A stretch of 64,000 bases of DNA, from contig JABGXB010000002.1 in the NCBI GenBank assembly GCA_018675975.1, positions 380,098 through 444,097 of the forward strand. Reading direction: 5' to 3'. The notes below the pieces were generated by a model. That model did no database searches and was not told the DNA's origin. It saw only the letters and a program-made list of their open reading frames with translations. The stretch's first letter is position 1. Every line of letters starts with the position of its first letter. This DNA is from Candidatus Woesearchaeota archaeon (GTDB lineage Archaea; Nanobdellota; Nanobdellia; Woesearchaeales; JABGXB01). Shown here piece after piece: positions 18,291-25,547 of the stretch. Made by a program: the position numbers and the translations under genes.

Positions 18291-19232
18291 ATGAATGAAC
18301 TATATATTTCTAATAAATTAATTTATGAAACTGTAGAAGCTGCATGTGGTTCTGATATACTTCCTTTAGTTGAGTTTATTAAAAATAAAGAAAATATAAG
18401 TGAAACTGATATATCTGAAAAACTAGAAATTCCAATTAATATAATAAGACAAATGTTTTACAGATTATCTGATTTTAATTTAGTTAGATTTAAGAAAAAA
18501 AAAGATAAAAAAAAAGGTTGGTATATTTATTATTGGACTTTTCTTTCAAGAAATATTTCTTATGCAATTTTAGCATTAAAAAAAAGAAGGTATGAAGGAT
18601 TAAAAAGTAGAATTACTCGAGAAGAAGAAAATATTTATTTTATATGTAATGATAATCATTTTAAAATGGACTTTGATTCCGCTACAGAATATGAATTTAA
18701 ATGTCCTGAATGCGGTGAACTTTTATTTCAAATAGACAGTCAAAAAATAATTGATAATTTAAGAGTAGAAATGGACGAATTAAATGAATATATACAACAT
18801 CCACCTAGCATTTTTAAATATGAAGAAGAACCAGTTCAAACTTTAGAAATTATAACTGCTGAAGATGAATTAAGAGCAAAGAAAAGAACAACTAAAAAAG
18901 CTGTTAAAAAAGTAGTTAAGAAAGCTGCTAAAAAGAAAACAGTTAAGAAACCAGCTAAAAAGAAAGTTGTTAAAAAAGTAGTTAAGAAACCAGTTAAAAA
19001 GAAAGTTGTTAAAAAAGTAGTTAAGAAACCAGTTAAAAAGAAAGTCGATAAAAAAGTAGTTAAGAAAAAAGTTGCTAAAAAAGTAATTAAAAAAGCAGTT
19101 AAGAAAAAAGTAATAAAAAAACTAGTTAAAAAAAAATCTGCTAAAAGACCAACCAAAAAAAAAGAAGTATTTAGTTCTAGAAAAAAAAAGAAATTAGTTA
19201 ATAATATTTTAAAAAAAAGAAAAAAGAAATAA
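18291..19232 (+). CDS. tfe: Transcription initiation factor TFE-alpha with lysine-rich tail
   Basis: General transcription factor that helps open promoter DNA with TBP, TFB and RNA polymerase. The N-terminal extended winged helix (about residues 1-90) is followed by a helical segment and a zinc ribbon with C119, H123, C138 and C141 (CNDNH and CPEC). Most TFE ribbons use four Cys, so His in position two is a variation. The body ends near residue 190 in an acidic EEEPVQTLEIITAEDE stretch. Residues about 196-313 are an added tail of Lys with Val, Ala, Thr and Pro (repeats such as KKPVKKKVVKKVV) ending in RKKKK-type runs. Ordinary archaeal TFE-alpha is about 170-200 residues and lacks this. The tail resembles histone H1 or bacterial H1-like proteins; DNA binding is inference. 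Confidence 0.93.
   Translation: MNELYISNKLIYETVEAACGSDILPLVEFIKNKENISETDISEKLEIPINIIRQMFYRLSDFNLVRFKKKKDKKKGWYIYYWTFLSRNISYAILALKKRRYEGLKSRITREEENIYFICNDNHFKMDFDSATEYEFKCPECGELLFQIDSQKIIDNLRVEMDELNEYIQHPPSIFKYEEEPVQTLEIITAEDELRAKKRTTKKAVKKVVKKAAKKKTVKKPAKKKVVKKVVKKPVKKKVVKKVVKKPVKKKVDKKVVKKKVAKKVIKKAVKKKVIKKLVKKKSAKRPTKKKEVFSSRKKKKLVNNILKKRKKK
18876..19229 (+). repeat. Degenerate tandem repeat coding the lysine-rich TFE tail
   Basis: A/G-rich repeated units built on GTTAAAAAAGTAGTTAAGAA and ACCAGTTAAAAAGAAA encode KKVVKK and KPVKKK modules. Two adjacent units of about 45 nt near 18970-19060 are nearly identical, which suggests recent slippage or duplication. The antisense frame across it is a compositional shadow. 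Confidence 0.8.
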
Positions 19233-19628
19233 TTACCAATTTCCAATTAATTCATTAAATGAAAAACCAGCTTCTTTATGTTCTTTAAAATTTACACAAA
19301 AACTTTTTTCAGTTTCTTTTAAATCATCTATTGATAAAAAATACCAACCTTTTTTTTCAAATTTTGCTCCAATATAATATTCACATCCAAACATTCTTGA
19401 AAATTCAATTAATTCAAAAATTTGTTTTTTATTAATATAAATATAATTATTTTTTACGGATTTTGCTTCAATTGCAATTTTACGAATATTATTTGATGCT
19501 AAAATATCTGGACTTGGGTATTTTGTTGAACCACTTCCAGCAGATCTTAATGCTGCCCAATTGTTTTTCCAAAATAAATGAATTAACTCTCTTTCTGCTT
19601 TACTACCTTTACTTTTAGTATTAATCAT
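19233..19628 (-). CDS. hjc: Holliday junction resolvase Hjc
   Basis: Archaeal structure-specific nuclease that cuts four-way junctions in recombination and fork repair. The Hjc pattern is clear over its 131 residues: KGSKAERELIHLFW with the first catalytic Glu, RSAGSGSTKYPSPDIL with the catalytic Asp, and IEAKS with the E-x-K pair of the PD-(D/E)XK fold. Length is typical (120-140). A TATA-like TTATAAATAA lies about 25 nt before the ATG, so it has its own promoter. Convergent with TFE-alpha; its stop directly abuts the TFE stop. Confidence 0.95.
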   Translation of the reverse strand: MINTKSKGSKAERELIHLFWKNNWAALRSAGSGSTKYPSPDILASNNIRKIAIEAKSVKNNYIYINKKQIFELIEFSRMFGCEYYIGAKFEKKGWYFLSIDDLKETEKSFCVNFKEHKEAGFSFNELIGNW

Positions 19629-19703
19629 ACATTATATTAATTGATTATTATTTATAATAAAAATGCGTAGATGTCTATTGGACCAGTGTAAAATTATTTT
19701 TAT

Positions 19704-20387
19704 TTAATTATAAAAGTCATTAGTATACTCAAAATTATTATCTTGTAATATATTTTCTAATTTTTCTAAAAATTCAGAATGTTCAAATGGTATAAATGTT
19801 TTAAAACCACCTACTTTTTCAAAATTTACTCCTGTATTACTTCTACCATCTTTATTTAAATATACATCTTTTAATGAAACTACTACATATCCTATTTTGT
19901 CATATAAATCAAATATTGGTCTTATTTTTCTTTGAATTGAAGTTGTTGAATACGGTGATGGATGTCTTTTCCCACCACCTTTTACTTTTTTACCACATTT
20001 CACTTCAAAAGCAACAAATATATCTTCTAATAATACACTATTATCAATTTGAGATTGTATTTTAAATTTAGATGGAATATGTAAGTTTATTTCAGTTCCA
20101 TAAGGTAATATTTTTATGAACCTATATGATTTTGTTATTTTTTTATCATTGAGTGGGTTAAACTTTCCACCTAAATTATGTTCACTCAAGATTTTCTGAA
20201 TTGTTAGCCCAGTGTAAATTTCTCCAAAATAACCTATTATATTTGATAATAAATGCATCTGACTATTTTTTGAGTCTAGTGAAATAAACATATTGTATAT
20301 ATTTTCCCAATCAATCTCTTGTTGAGGGAACAATTCAACTAATTTTTCTAAACTATCATTACTATACAACTGTATTTGTTTTTCCAT
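19704..20387 (-). CDS. Putative PD-(D/E)XK-type nuclease, uncharacterised
   Basis: A 227-residue protein from the ATG at 20387; the frame extends to an ATG at 20405, but a TATA-like TATTTTTAAATAG at 20407-20418 sits about 25 nt before the inner ATG and favours it. A helix with Glu (YFGEIYTGLTIQKIL) precedes YGTEINLHIP and then VAFEVKCGKK, the order seen in PD-(D/E)XK nucleases: Glu helix, acidic strand, E-x-K strand. A basic Gly-rich loop (KVKGGGKRHPSP) and a conserved-looking helix (SIQRKIRPIFDLYDK) follow. I know no specific family. It lies next to hjc, and no methylase partner is visible, so it is not an obvious restriction enzyme. Confidence 0.65.
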   Translation of the reverse strand: MEKQIQLYSNDSLEKLVELFPQQEIDWENIYNMFISLDSKNSQMHLLSNIIGYFGEIYTGLTIQKILSEHNLGGKFNPLNDKKITKSYRFIKILPYGTEINLHIPSKFKIQSQIDNSVLLEDIFVAFEVKCGKKVKGGGKRHPSPYSTTSIQRKIRPIFDLYDKIGYVVVSLKDVYLNKDGRSNTGVNFEKVGGFKTFIPFEHSEFLEKLENILQDNNFEYTNDFYN

Positions 20388-20440
20388 GATATTCTTGAAA
20401 ATCATCTATTTAAAAATAATTATTTGATTAAATAGTTTCA

Positions 20441-20452
20441 TTTAAAAATAAA
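20441..20452 (+). promoter_or_regulatory. TATA box of the RNase Z-EndA-Lgt operon
   Basis: TTTAAAAATAAA about 24 nt before the ATG at 20470. The same 60-bp spacer carries the divergent promoter of the nuclease-like gene. Confidence 0.45.
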
Positions 20453-20469
20453 GAATATTTCAAAATATT

Positions 20470-21360
20470 ATGGAATTAACATTTTTAGGAACTTCAACAA
20501 TGGCACCAACTAAAGATAGAAATAATACTGCTATTTATTTACAAACAGAAAAATATGGTATATTATTTGATTGTGCTGAAGGAACTCAAAGACAATTTAA
20601 AATTGGGAAAATTAATTTTAATAAATTAGATTTTATTTTAATTAGCCATCATCACGGAGATCATACTTTAGGTATTTGTGGACTAATACAAACTTTGGCA
20701 ACAAATAATTATAAAAAAAAATTAACTATATTTGGACCAAAAGATACTAAAAAATATATTAAAAATGCAATGAATAGTTGTATTTTTACTAGTAAAATTG
20801 ATTTGGATATAATTGAGATTAGTAATGGTAAAATTTTTGAAAATGAAAATATTGTTATAGAATCATTAGAAATGACTCATTCAGTTCCTTGTGTAGCTTA
20901 TAGCTTAATTCAAAAAGGGCATAGGAGATTTGATTTAGAAAAAATGAAAAAATTAAATGTAAAAGAAGGACCTTTGTGGAATGAATTACAAAAAGGAAAA
21001 TCAATAACTGTTAATAATAAAACTATAAAACCAAGTGATGTAACATTTTTATCTTCAGATAAAAAAGTAACTTATTGTATTGATACAAGTTTAAATAAAA
21101 ATACATATAAGATTTCAAAAGATGCAGATATTTTAATATGTGAATCTACTTTTGATGAAGATTTAAAAGATAAAGCTCAAGACTATGGTCATATGAGTGT
21201 AGATGAGGCTTGTGACATTGCAAATAAATCAAAAGTAAAACAATTAATACTAACTCATTTTTCAGCAAGATATAAAACTACAGATGGAATTTTAAAACAT
21301 GCAAAAGAATATTTTAAAAATGTAATATGTGCATATGATTTTTTTAAGGTTAAAATATGA
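20470..21360 (+). CDS. rnz: Ribonuclease Z (tRNA 3'-end endonuclease)
   Basis: Metallo-beta-lactamase-fold zinc enzyme that removes the 3' trailer of pre-tRNA. It opens with the family signature MELTFLGTSTMAPTKDRN and has the zinc motif H60-H61-H62-G63-D64-H65 in SHHHGDHTLG. Further ligands are in MTHSVPC, CIDTS, CESTF and LTHFSARY. A flexible-arm region is present around residues 150-170 (IQKGHRRFDLEKM). Length 296 fits the short RNase Z of archaea and bacteria. It is first in an operon whose second gene also processes tRNA; its stop overlaps the endA start (ATGA). Confidence 0.95.
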   Translation: MELTFLGTSTMAPTKDRNNTAIYLQTEKYGILFDCAEGTQRQFKIGKINFNKLDFILISHHHGDHTLGICGLIQTLATNNYKKKLTIFGPKDTKKYIKNAMNSCIFTSKIDLDIIEISNGKIFENENIVIESLEMTHSVPCVAYSLIQKGHRRFDLEKMKKLNVKEGPLWNELQKGKSITVNNKTIKPSDVTFLSSDKKVTYCIDTSLNKNTYKISKDADILICESTFDEDLKDKAQDYGHMSVDEACDIANKSKVKQLILTHFSARYKTTDGILKHAKEYFKNVICAYDFFKVKI

Positions 21361-21881
21361 AATTTAAAACAAATTTAATTAATGGAAAAATATTTAGTCA
21401 AGAAAATAATAAAGCTCACACTCTTTTTGACAAAAGTAATATGGGGAGTATATTTAAACAAGGCATTATTGAATTGAATTTATATGAAGCAATGTATTTA
21501 CTTGAAAAAAGAAAAATTGATCTTTTTTTTAAAAATGAATTATTAACTGACGATCAAATAATAAATAAATTTGTAAAATTAGATAAACAATTTTTAAACA
21601 ATTATTGTGTATATAAAGACTTAAGATCAAAAGGTTATATTTTAAAAAGTGGTTTTAAATATGGTTCTAATTTTATTGTTTACCCTAAAGGTAAAAAACC
21701 AAATAAAACTCATAGTAAATGGATTTGTTTTGTAAAAAAAGAATCTGATAAATTAAATTTATATGAATTTGCTTCAAAACATAGAATTGCACATTCAACT
21801 AAAAAAAATATATTAATTGCAATTATATTAAATGATAATAATTCTATTTTATATTATGAAAGTAATTGGATAAAACCATGA
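21357..21881 (+). CDS. endA: tRNA-splicing endonuclease EndA
   Basis: Cuts bulge-helix-bulge junctions to release introns from tRNA and rRNA precursors. At 174 residues it fits the single-domain type that forms homotetramers or pairs with another subunit. The C-terminal catalytic domain shows the expected triad in order: Tyr in KYGSNFIVYPKG, His in THSKW, and Lys in AHSTKKNILIA. The N-terminal half has the usual LNLYEAMYLLEK and DLRSKGY segments. It overlaps rnz and lgt by 4 bp each (ATGA), so the three are translationally coupled. Confidence 0.93.
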   Translation: MKFKTNLINGKIFSQENNKAHTLFDKSNMGSIFKQGIIELNLYEAMYLLEKRKIDLFFKNELLTDDQIINKFVKLDKQFLNNYCVYKDLRSKGYILKSGFKYGSNFIVYPKGKKPNKTHSKWICFVKKESDKLNLYEFASKHRIAHSTKKNILIAIILNDNNSILYYESNWIKP

Positions 21882-22639
21882 TAGTTGTTCCATATAATCC
21901 AATAGCATTTTCTATATTCAATATTGAAATAAGATGGTATGGTATTATATATGCACTAAGCTTATTACTAATTTATTTTTCTTTTCATATATTATCTAAA
22001 AAAAATAAAGTTAAATTAAATGAAGATGATATTGATAATTATTTTATATTATTTTTATTAGCAAATTTAATTGGTGCTAGATTATTTGATTTTATTTTTT
22101 ATTATCCTTCAAAATTATTTGCAGATCCTTTATCTGTTTTATACATTTGGAATGGTGGTTTATCATTTCATGGTGGTTTAATTGGTATTTTAATTGCGAC
22201 TTATTTTTATTCAAAATATAAAAAAGTAAATCTGTGGCCAATTCTTGATTTAATTGCATTAATAGTACCATTAATTTTAGCAATAGGTAGAATTGGAAAT
22301 TTTATTAATCATGAATTAGTTGGAAAAATATGGCAAAGCGATTATTGTTTTAATTTTGCAACAATTTCTGGATGTAGATATCCATCTCAATTATTTGAAT
22401 CATTTTATAGTACAATATTATTTATAATAATGATTTATGTATATAAAAAAAAATTACCAGATGGATTAACTTTTTTTATAGGGTTTACATTATATGGATT
22501 ATTTAGATTTATATTTAATTTTTTTAGAGATGACACTTTAATTTTATTAAATCTGAGCATGGGACAAATATTAAGTTTACTTATGTTTATATTTGGCTTA
22601 ATTATAATAATAAAAAAGTATTATAGTGATGATGATTGA
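21878..22639 (+). CDS. lgt: Prolipoprotein diacylglyceryl transferase (Lgt)
   Basis: Integral membrane enzyme that moves a diacylglyceryl group from a phospholipid to the lipobox Cys of prolipoproteins. The Lgt signature GRIGNFINHELVGK is intact near residues 136-149, with the other conserved blocks IRWYGIIYALSLL, NLIGARLFDFIFYYP, WNGGLSFHGGLIG and GFTLYGLFRFIFNFFRDD. About seven membrane segments fit the family, and 253 residues is typical. The ATG at 21878 overlaps the endA stop (ATGA) and is preferred over a TTG at 21866. Lgt is a bacterial family; archaea generally lack it, and archaeal lipids have opposite glycerol stereochemistry. Three lipobox proteins occur at 60-63 kb. Horizontal transfer is likely but needs a tree. 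Confidence 0.93.
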   Translation: MIVVPYNPIAFSIFNIEIRWYGIIYALSLLLIYFSFHILSKKNKVKLNEDDIDNYFILFLLANLIGARLFDFIFYYPSKLFADPLSVLYIWNGGLSFHGGLIGILIATYFYSKYKKVNLWPILDLIALIVPLILAIGRIGNFINHELVGKIWQSDYCFNFATISGCRYPSQLFESFYSTILFIIMIYVYKKKLPDGLTFFIGFTLYGLFRFIFNFFRDDTLILLNLSMGQILSLLMFIFGLIIIIKKYYSDDD

Positions 22640-22683
22640 CAGGCGATATGATTATTGATTATAATTTTTTATTCTGAGCTATA
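22622..22683 (+). ncRNA. Possible C/D box-like RNA overlapping the lgt 3' end
   Basis: A C box RTGATGA (22626-22632, with a second overlapping match) and a D box CTGA (22674-22677) lie 41 nt apart and are flanked by complementary TATAG (22622-22626) and CTATA (22679-22683), which would form a terminal stem. The internal C'/D' boxes are weak (ATGATTA, TTGA), and the left end is inside the lgt coding sequence. Weaker than the sRNA at 48 kb and may be chance. Confidence 0.3.
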
Positions 22684-22731
22684 CTTTTTTAATTTAATTT
22701 TATTATAATTATATACTCGTTTCAAGTAATC

Positions 22732-22740
22732 TTTATAAAT
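22732..22740 (+). promoter_or_regulatory. TATA box of winged-helix protein gene
   Basis: TTTATAAAT preceded by AAGTAATC, centred about 26 nt before the ATG at 22762; leaderless arrangement. Confidence 0.6.
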
Positions 22741-22761
22741 CTACAAATTGCAAAATCAATT

Positions 22762-23865
22762 ATGAGAGATAGAGTTCTAGATTTTGTAAAAGCAAATGGT
22801 CCTGTAATACCAACAGCAGTTTCTAAAAATCTAAAAATAGATTCAATATTAGCTGGTGCTTTTTTATCAAGTTTAATAAGCTTAAAATTAATGAAAGTTA
22901 GTGATTTAAAAGTAGGTTCTTCTCCTTTATATTATACTGAAGGACAAGAAAAAAAATTACAAGATTTTTCATCTAATTTAAATGAAAAAGATTTTAAAAC
23001 ATATCTTACATTAAAAGAAAATCAAGTATTAAGAGACTCACAATGTGATGCATTAACAAGAGTTAGTCTATCTACATTAAGGGATTTTGCAATTCCTTTA
23101 AATATAACTTATAATGGTGAAGCAATTAAAATTTGGAAATGGTATTTATTAAAAGATAATCAATTAACTCAAAAAATAACTGAATTATTAAATATAGATA
23201 CTGATTCTCAAAAAACAAATCAAAATTCAGATGAGTCTAAACAAGAAATAAATAATGAACCCAAAGTCGAAAATAAAACTCAATTATCTGATCAGAAAGC
23301 TCCCGATTTTAAAATTTTAAAAACTCAACTTGAAAAAACAGAACAAAATAACAATAAAAGAATTGAGGAATTAGAACGATTAGTAAAAACAATAATTAAT
23401 AAAACAACTAATTCAAATCTGCCTGAATCTAATGTTATTAGTGAAACTAATGATGAAACAGATGCTAAATTTGTAGATCAAACAGAATCATTACCTAAAA
23501 ATTTTAAACATTTAAATTCATTATTAAATCAAAAAAATATTAAATTAAATACTGATGATGATATATATATTAAAGTAAATGATTTTATTTCTAAAAATAA
23601 TTGCCAAATATTAAATTTTAAAATACTTAGAAAATCAAATGAAGCAGACTTTCTAATAAATCAAAATAATTTTTTTGGATCTCAAAAATATTATTTAAAA
23701 TTTAAAAATAAAAAAATTATATCTGACTCTGATTTACAAATTACTTTAGAGGGTGGAAATTTAATTAATTTAACTCCCATCTTAATATCAACTTCTGATT
23801 TAAATAAAAAAGGAATATCTTACTTAAATAATAATGATGGAAAAATATTTTTCTCTAAACTCTGA
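22762..23865 (+). CDS. Winged-helix N-terminal protein, function unknown
   Basis: A 367-residue, probably cytoplasmic protein. Residues about 1-70 look like a winged helix (VLDFVKANGPVIPTAVSKNL, then LAGAFLSSLISLKLMKVSDL), and residues 80-145 form a second small domain ending in IKIWKWYLLKD. A low-complexity, probably disordered linker follows (about 150-240) containing a short coil (NNKRIEELERLVKTI). The C-terminal domain (about 255-367) has EADFLINQ and KYYLKFKNKK, loosely like a nuclease-type D...K-x-K core, but I would not call it an enzyme. I recognise no family with confidence. Monocistronic: it has its own TATA box, and an AACCAATTTGGTT palindrome follows its stop. Confidence 0.75.
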   Translation: MRDRVLDFVKANGPVIPTAVSKNLKIDSILAGAFLSSLISLKLMKVSDLKVGSSPLYYTEGQEKKLQDFSSNLNEKDFKTYLTLKENQVLRDSQCDALTRVSLSTLRDFAIPLNITYNGEAIKIWKWYLLKDNQLTQKITELLNIDTDSQKTNQNSDESKQEINNEPKVENKTQLSDQKAPDFKILKTQLEKTEQNNNKRIEELERLVKTIINKTTNSNLPESNVISETNDETDAKFVDQTESLPKNFKHLNSLLNQKNIKLNTDDDIYIKVNDFISKNNCQILNFKILRKSNEADFLINQNNFFGSQKYYLKFKNKKIISDSDLQITLEGGNLINLTPILISTSDLNKKGISYLNNNDGKIFFSKL

Positions 23866-23871
23866 TTTTCT

Positions 23872-23884
23872 AACCAATTTGGTT
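23872..23884. promoter_or_regulatory. 13-bp palindrome between two genes
   Basis: AACCAATTTGGTT is perfectly symmetrical around its central T. It sits just after the winged-helix gene and about 33 nt before the start of the ubiquitin-like gene. It is too tight for a hairpin loop, so an operator is the more natural reading. No partner site was seen. Confidence 0.25.
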
Positions 23885-23916
23885 AAATTTATGAATAAAT
23901 AATTTTGCTAATACTT

Positions 23917-24114
23917 ATGGTAAAAGTATATATTGAAAAAGATAATAAAAATATAGAATTAGAATTTAATGGTAAAATTATTGATTTAGCAAAATCTTTA
24001 AATGTAAATATAGAGACTGTAATATGTGTTTTAAATGAAAGTGTTGTAAATGAAAATACTAATATTAAAAATAGTGATAATATTCAATTTTTAAGCGTAA
24101 TATCTGGTGGATAA
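23917..24114 (+). CDS. Ubiquitin-like sulfur carrier (SAMP/TtuB/MoaD-ThiS type)
   Basis: A 65-residue beta-grasp protein from the ATG at 23917; an upstream TTG at 23905 only adds four residues. The strand-helix pattern (KVYIEKDNKNIELEF, then IDLAKSLNVNIETVICVLNES) and the C-terminal Gly-Gly (SVISGG) are those of MoaD/ThiS/SAMP proteins, whose C-terminus is activated by an E1-like enzyme to a thiocarboxylate. The stop codon is directly followed by the ATG of a TtuA-type tRNA thiolase, so it very likely donates sulfur for tRNA 2-thiouridine, as TtuB does for TtuA. A protein-modifier role like archaeal SAMPs cannot be excluded. No E1 gene is in this window. Confidence 0.85.
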   Translation: MVKVYIEKDNKNIELEFNGKIIDLAKSLNVNIETVICVLNESVVNENTNIKNSDNIQFLSVISGG

Positions 24115-25044
24115 ATGAAGTGTAAAAAATGTAATAATGGTGTTTTAATTAATGATTTATGTAATGATCACTTTATAGAATATTTTGAAAATATTGTAAA
24201 AAAAACAATAAAAGAATATAATTTAATTGAAAAAGATGATAAAATAATTGTAGCTACTTCAGGTGGAAAAGATTCAATAACTATTTTGTATTTATTAAAT
24301 AAATTTTATAATAATGTAGAGGCATTATGTATTGATGAAGGTATTAAAGGATATCGTTCAAAAACATTATTAACATTAAAACAATTTTGTAAAGAATATA
24401 ATATAAAATTAAATGTCTATTCATATAAAAAAGAATTTGGTCATTCACTTGACTATTTTATGGATTTAATTTCAAAATATAATAAAATTAAAAAATTAAA
24501 TATTAAACCTTGCACCATATGTGGTATTTTTAGAAGATATATGATAAATAAATATAGTACTGGTTTTGATAAAAGTGCAACTGGGCATAATTTAGATGAT
24601 GAAAGTCAAGCAATATTAATGAATCTTTTAAAAAATCAAATTCCAATTTTAGCGCGTTTTGGTCCATTAACTGGAATAAGCAATGAAAATTTATTTGTAC
24701 CTAGAATAAAACCATTATATTTTTTGAGTGAAAAAGAAATATTAACTTATTCATATTTGAAAAAATTTGATTTATTTTATACTGAATGTCCTTATGTACC
24801 ACAAGCATTTAGAGCAGAAGTAAGAGATAATTTAAATGAAATTAGTAAATCAAAAACAAATGAAATTAAATTAAATATAGTAAACAATTTTTTAGAAATA
24901 TCAAAAAAATTAAAATCAAAATATAAAGACACAATACAAATAAATTATTGTACTATTTGTAATATTGCTACAAATAAAAAAATCTGTAATAAATGTGAAC
25001 TTATAGAAAAAATAAATATGGTAAAAAAAGAATGCAAATTATAG
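24115..25044 (+). CDS. ttuA: TtuA/Ncs6-family tRNA 2-thiolation protein
   Basis: ATP-dependent PP-loop enzyme that adenylates a tRNA uridine (position 34 or 54 depending on the family) and installs sulfur. The protein opens and closes with zinc-type Cys pairs (CKKCNNGVLINDLC; CTICNIATNKKICNKC). The PP-loop is VATSGGKDS near residues 46-54. A conserved CTICGIFRR near residue 133 and TGHNLDDESQ near 160 belong to the TtuA/Ncs6 group, many of which hold a [4Fe-4S] cluster with the central cysteines. Length 309 is typical. The preceding ubiquitin-like gene is the likely sulfur donor; the next gene overlaps by 13 bp. Which uridine is modified cannot be read here. Confidence 0.92.
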   Translation: MKCKKCNNGVLINDLCNDHFIEYFENIVKKTIKEYNLIEKDDKIIVATSGGKDSITILYLLNKFYNNVEALCIDEGIKGYRSKTLLTLKQFCKEYNIKLNVYSYKKEFGHSLDYFMDLISKYNKIKKLNIKPCTICGIFRRYMINKYSTGFDKSATGHNLDDESQAILMNLLKNQIPILARFGPLTGISNENLFVPRIKPLYFLSEKEILTYSYLKKFDLFYTECPYVPQAFRAEVRDNLNEISKSKTNEIKLNIVNNFLEISKKLKSKYKDTIQINYCTICNIATNKKICNKCELIEKINMVKKECKL

Positions 25045-25547
25045 CTTTTACTGGGACGCCAGGTACTGGTAAAACAACATTATCAAAAGAATTTTGTAAA
25101 TTATATAATGGTAATTATATAAATATTTTAGATATAATTAAAGAAAATAAATTATATGATACTTTTGATAAAAAAGATGATACTTTAGATGTAGATATTA
25201 ATAAATTTATTAATTTCATGATTGATTTTATAGTAAAAAAACAAAATTTAAATATTGAATGTAGTGAATTTGACTATTTAGTTATAGATTCACACTTATC
25301 TCATTTTATACCCAATGAATATATTGATTTTGTAATTGTTTGTGTTTGTGATTTAAAAATATTAAATGCAAGATTAATTGAAAGAAATTATTCTAAACAA
25401 AAAATTAAAGACAATTTAGATTCTGAAATTTTTGATACTATTGTAGAAGAAGTAAAAGAAATAGGTCATAAATTTACTGTTTTAAATACCTCAAAAAATT
25501 ATATAAAAAATTCAATAGATCAAATAAAAGATTTATTAAAATTTTAA
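25032..25547 (+). CDS. AK6/Fap7-like adenylate kinase family NTPase
   Basis: A 171-residue P-loop kinase of the archaeal AK6 (Fap7/CINAP) type, an NMP kinase/ATPase linked in eukaryotes and archaea to small-subunit ribosome maturation. The P-loop GTPGTGKTT is at residues 7-15. The NMP-binding region is short (NILDIIKENKLYDTFDKKDDTLDVD). YLVIDSHLSHF is the Walker B-like strand, and a lid helix with Arg follows (NARLIERNYSKQKIKDNLDSEI). It overlaps the TtuA-type gene by 13 bp, closing a three-gene operon, and overlaps the convergent RNase P gene by 12 bp. Confidence 0.9.
   Translation: MQIIAFTGTPGTGKTTLSKEFCKLYNGNYINILDIIKENKLYDTFDKKDDTLDVDINKFINFMIDFIVKKQNLNIECSEFDYLVIDSHLSHFIPNEYIDFVIVCVCDLKILNARLIERNYSKQKIKDNLDSEIFDTIVEEVKEIGHKFTVLNTSKNYIKNSIDQIKDLLKF

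Noticed and set aside
18836-19246. A hydrophobic 136-residue protein antisense to the TFE tail
   Set aside because: It is the shadow of Lys/Val codons read backwards (Phe/Leu/Thr runs); the plus-strand TFE frame explains the sequence.
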